Shown piece by piece: positions 61,008 to 64,000 of a stretch of 64,000 nucleotides of DNA. This DNA is from Aestuariibius violaceus (GTDB lineage Bacteria; Pseudomonadota; Alphaproteobacteria; Rhodobacterales; Rhodobacteraceae). Each line of letters starts with the position of its first letter. Position 1 is the first letter of the stretch. The notes beneath the pieces are model-generated. The model saw only the letters and a list, made by a program, of their open reading frames with translations. It searched no databases and was not told where the DNA came from. The stretch covers positions 98,996-162,995 of the forward strand of contig NZ_JBFONT020000006.1 of NCBI RefSeq assembly GCF_040779325.2, written 5' to 3'. Made by a program: the position numbers and the translations under genes.

Positions 61008-61966
61008 ATGACGACCAGCGTAGAATTCTATGACCGAATGCTCTCGCTTGGCTTGGCGAGGGTGTCGGAAGCCGCCGCGATGGCCTCGGCCCGCCTAATC
61101 GGCCGGGGCGATGAGAAGGCGGCGGATCAGGCCGCCGTCGACGGGATGCGGACCCAACTGAATAAGCTGGATATTCAAGGCGTCGTCGTCATTGGTGAAG
61201 GCGAACGGGACGAGGCGCCGATGCTCTATATCGGCGAGGAAGTCGGGACGGGAGAGGGTCCCGCCGTCGACATCGCGCTCGACCCGCTGGAAGGCACGAC
61301 CCTGACGGCCAAGGACATGCCGAACGCCCTGGCGGTCATCGCCATGGGCCCGCGCGGATCGCTCTTGCACGCGCCAGACGTCTACATGGACAAACTCGCG
61401 ATCGGCCCCGGTTATCGCCAGGGGGTCGTGACACTCGATATGTCGCCCGCCGAACGCGTTTCGGCATTGGCTGCTGCGAAAGGATGCTCGACCGAAGACA
61501 TCACGGTCTGCGTTCTCGAACGGCCCCGCCACGAAGAGATGATCAAAGAAATTCGCTCAACCGGGGCGGCAATACGGCTCATCACCGATGGCGACGTCGC
61601 CGGCGTCATGCATTGCGCCGAGGCGACGCGCACGGGCGTGGACATGTATATGGGATCCGGGGGGGCGCCAGAGGGCGTTCTCGCCGCCGCCGCGCTCAAA
61701 TGCATGGGCGGCCAGATCTACGGCCAGCTGATGTTCCGCAACGGTGACGAAAAGGCGCGTGCCGAAAAGGCCGGGATCAGCAACCTCAACCGGGTCTATA
61801 CCCGCGATGACATGGTGACCGAAGACGTCATCTTTGCAGCGACCGGGGTCACGGACGGCTCGCTTCTGCCCGGCATCAAACGGGAAGTCGGATATCTGAC
61901 AGCCGAGACGATCCTGATGCGGTCAAAAACAGGATCCGTTCGTCGGATGACCTATCGCAACCCGAC

Positions 61967-61970
<4 letters not shown>
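61008..61970 (+). CDS. glpX: Fructose-1,6-bisphosphatase class II
   Basis: Dephosphorylates fructose-1,6-bisphosphate in gluconeogenesis. The 320-residue GlpX-type enzyme has VVIGEGERDEAPMLYIGEEV near 57-76 with metal-binding acidic residues, the DPLEGTTLTAKDMP motif at ~92 and YMGSGGAPEGVLAAA near 210. GAAGGAG precedes the ATG. The recJ start overlaps its stop. Confidence 0.95.
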
Positions 61971-63712
<1,742 letters not shown>

Positions 63713-63771
63713 TGCAGATAATATCGCGGAGATGCCGCAGTGACATGTTCAAAAATGGCGGAAGAATCCGC

Positions 63772-63800
63772 TTGCCCTTCAAGAACGGGTTGCTTAATAG
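63772..63800 (+). promoter_or_regulatory. Promoter of tRNA-Glu
   Basis: TTGCCC, 17-base spacer, TAATAG, placing the transcription start about 8-10 bases before the tRNA. Weaker than the promoter of the 23.7-kb pair. Confidence 0.45.
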
Positions 63801-63815
63801 ACCGCTACCTCGCGC

Positions 63816-63890
63816 GGCCCGTTCGTCTATCGGTTAGGACGCCAGGTTTTCAACCTGGAAAGAGGGGTTCGATTCCCCTACGGGCTACCA
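63816..63890 (+). tRNA. tRNA-Glu (UUC), canonical
   Basis: A 75-base cloverleaf with encoded CCA: acceptor GGCCCGT/ACGGGCT (G1-U72 wobble), D stem GTCT/GGAC, anticodon stem CCAGG/CCTGG with loop TTTTCAA giving TTC and A37, T arm AGGGG/CCCCT. This is the usual Rhodobacteraceae tRNA-Glu and contrasts with the gene at 23697. Confidence 0.95.
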
Positions 63891-63934
63891 TTATCCAAAA
63901 ATATGCTGAAAAATCAGCCCCTTACGGGGCCGTT

Positions 63935-63961
63935 CTGCAAAAAACCATCCTCATTTTGCAG
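63935..63961. repeat. Inverted repeat after tRNA-Glu
   Basis: CTGCAAAA-N11-TTTTGCAG, a perfect 8-bp inverted repeat 45 bases after the tRNA. A shorter stem GCCCC-TTAC-GGGGC lies between. It could be the terminator region or part of an attachment site at a tRNA 3' end. Confidence 0.4.
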
Positions 63962-64000
63962 GTTCTGTTTCCGTTCTGTCCCCATCACGGTCCGGCGGCG

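Overview
The window is high-GC chromosomal DNA from an alphaproteobacterium, most likely a marine Rhodobacteraceae (Roseobacter-type) organism. This inference rests on gene content and order: soxBDAG sarcosine oxidase, the hdaA-ppk-ppx cluster, a DmdC-like large acyl-CoA dehydrogenase, alphaproteobacterial ProS and RpoD, and a CtrA-type site beside Tad genes. Genes are densely packed, and many neighbours overlap by 4 bases (ATGA or GTGA), implying translational coupling. No species can be named from the sequence alone.

Layout. 1-3155: malic enzyme (cut by the window edge) divergent from a two-cupin protein, then two tandem DUF3072-like genes. 3264-8560: a nucleoside salvage operon (cdd, deoA, deoB, add, upp) ending in two small envelope proteins. 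8626-12122: a membrane protein resembling a dead M48 peptidase, an acyl-CoA ligase and a sulfotransferase. 12306-19544: a fatty-acid oxidation cluster (hydratase/dehydrogenase, NTF2-like protein, thiolase, GST, acyl-CoA dehydrogenase) headed by a LiuR-like MerR regulator with a clear operator. 19718-23037: a second MerR, tandem hotdog thioesterases, a cold-shock protein and small proteins. 23038-24272: gene-poor stretch with two atypical tRNA genes behind a strong promoter. 24273-30117: MATE exporter, acetyltransferase, two leucine-degradation enzymes, GST, cytochrome c and a small transporter. 30114-33511: lolD, lolC, proS. 33645-39206: permease, hdaA, ppk, ppx. 39314-45172: rpoD with three small secreted-protein genes behind it, then dnaG. 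45284-51915: the sox operon, interrupted between soxB and soxD by three unrelated secreted-protein genes and a second copy of the soxB 3' end. 52005-54404: a secreted protein and glutamate dehydrogenase. 54760-58162: three Tad pilus-type genes of visibly lower GC. 58159-63890: PH-like membrane protein, TetR regulator, lipoprotein, hom, glpX, recJ and tRNA-Glu.

How it works together. The catabolic genes (nucleosides, fatty acids, leucine intermediates, sarcosine, glutamate) feed acetyl-CoA, pentose phosphates, C1 units and ammonia into central metabolism, where malic enzyme and GlpX act. The information-processing genes (hdaA, rpoD, dnaG, recJ, proS) and polyphosphate metabolism (ppk, ppx) are housekeeping.

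Most unusual signals: (1) a duplicated soxB 3' end flanking inserted secreted-protein genes, differing almost only at synonymous positions; (2) three intergenic arrays of CCGAC repeated with an exact 11-base period, all on the + strand; (3) a four-copy intergenic repeat, two copies of which carry a second shared block; (4) a tRNA-Glu/tRNA-Asp pair with unusual base 37. No CRISPR array, transposase or complete mobile element was seen.
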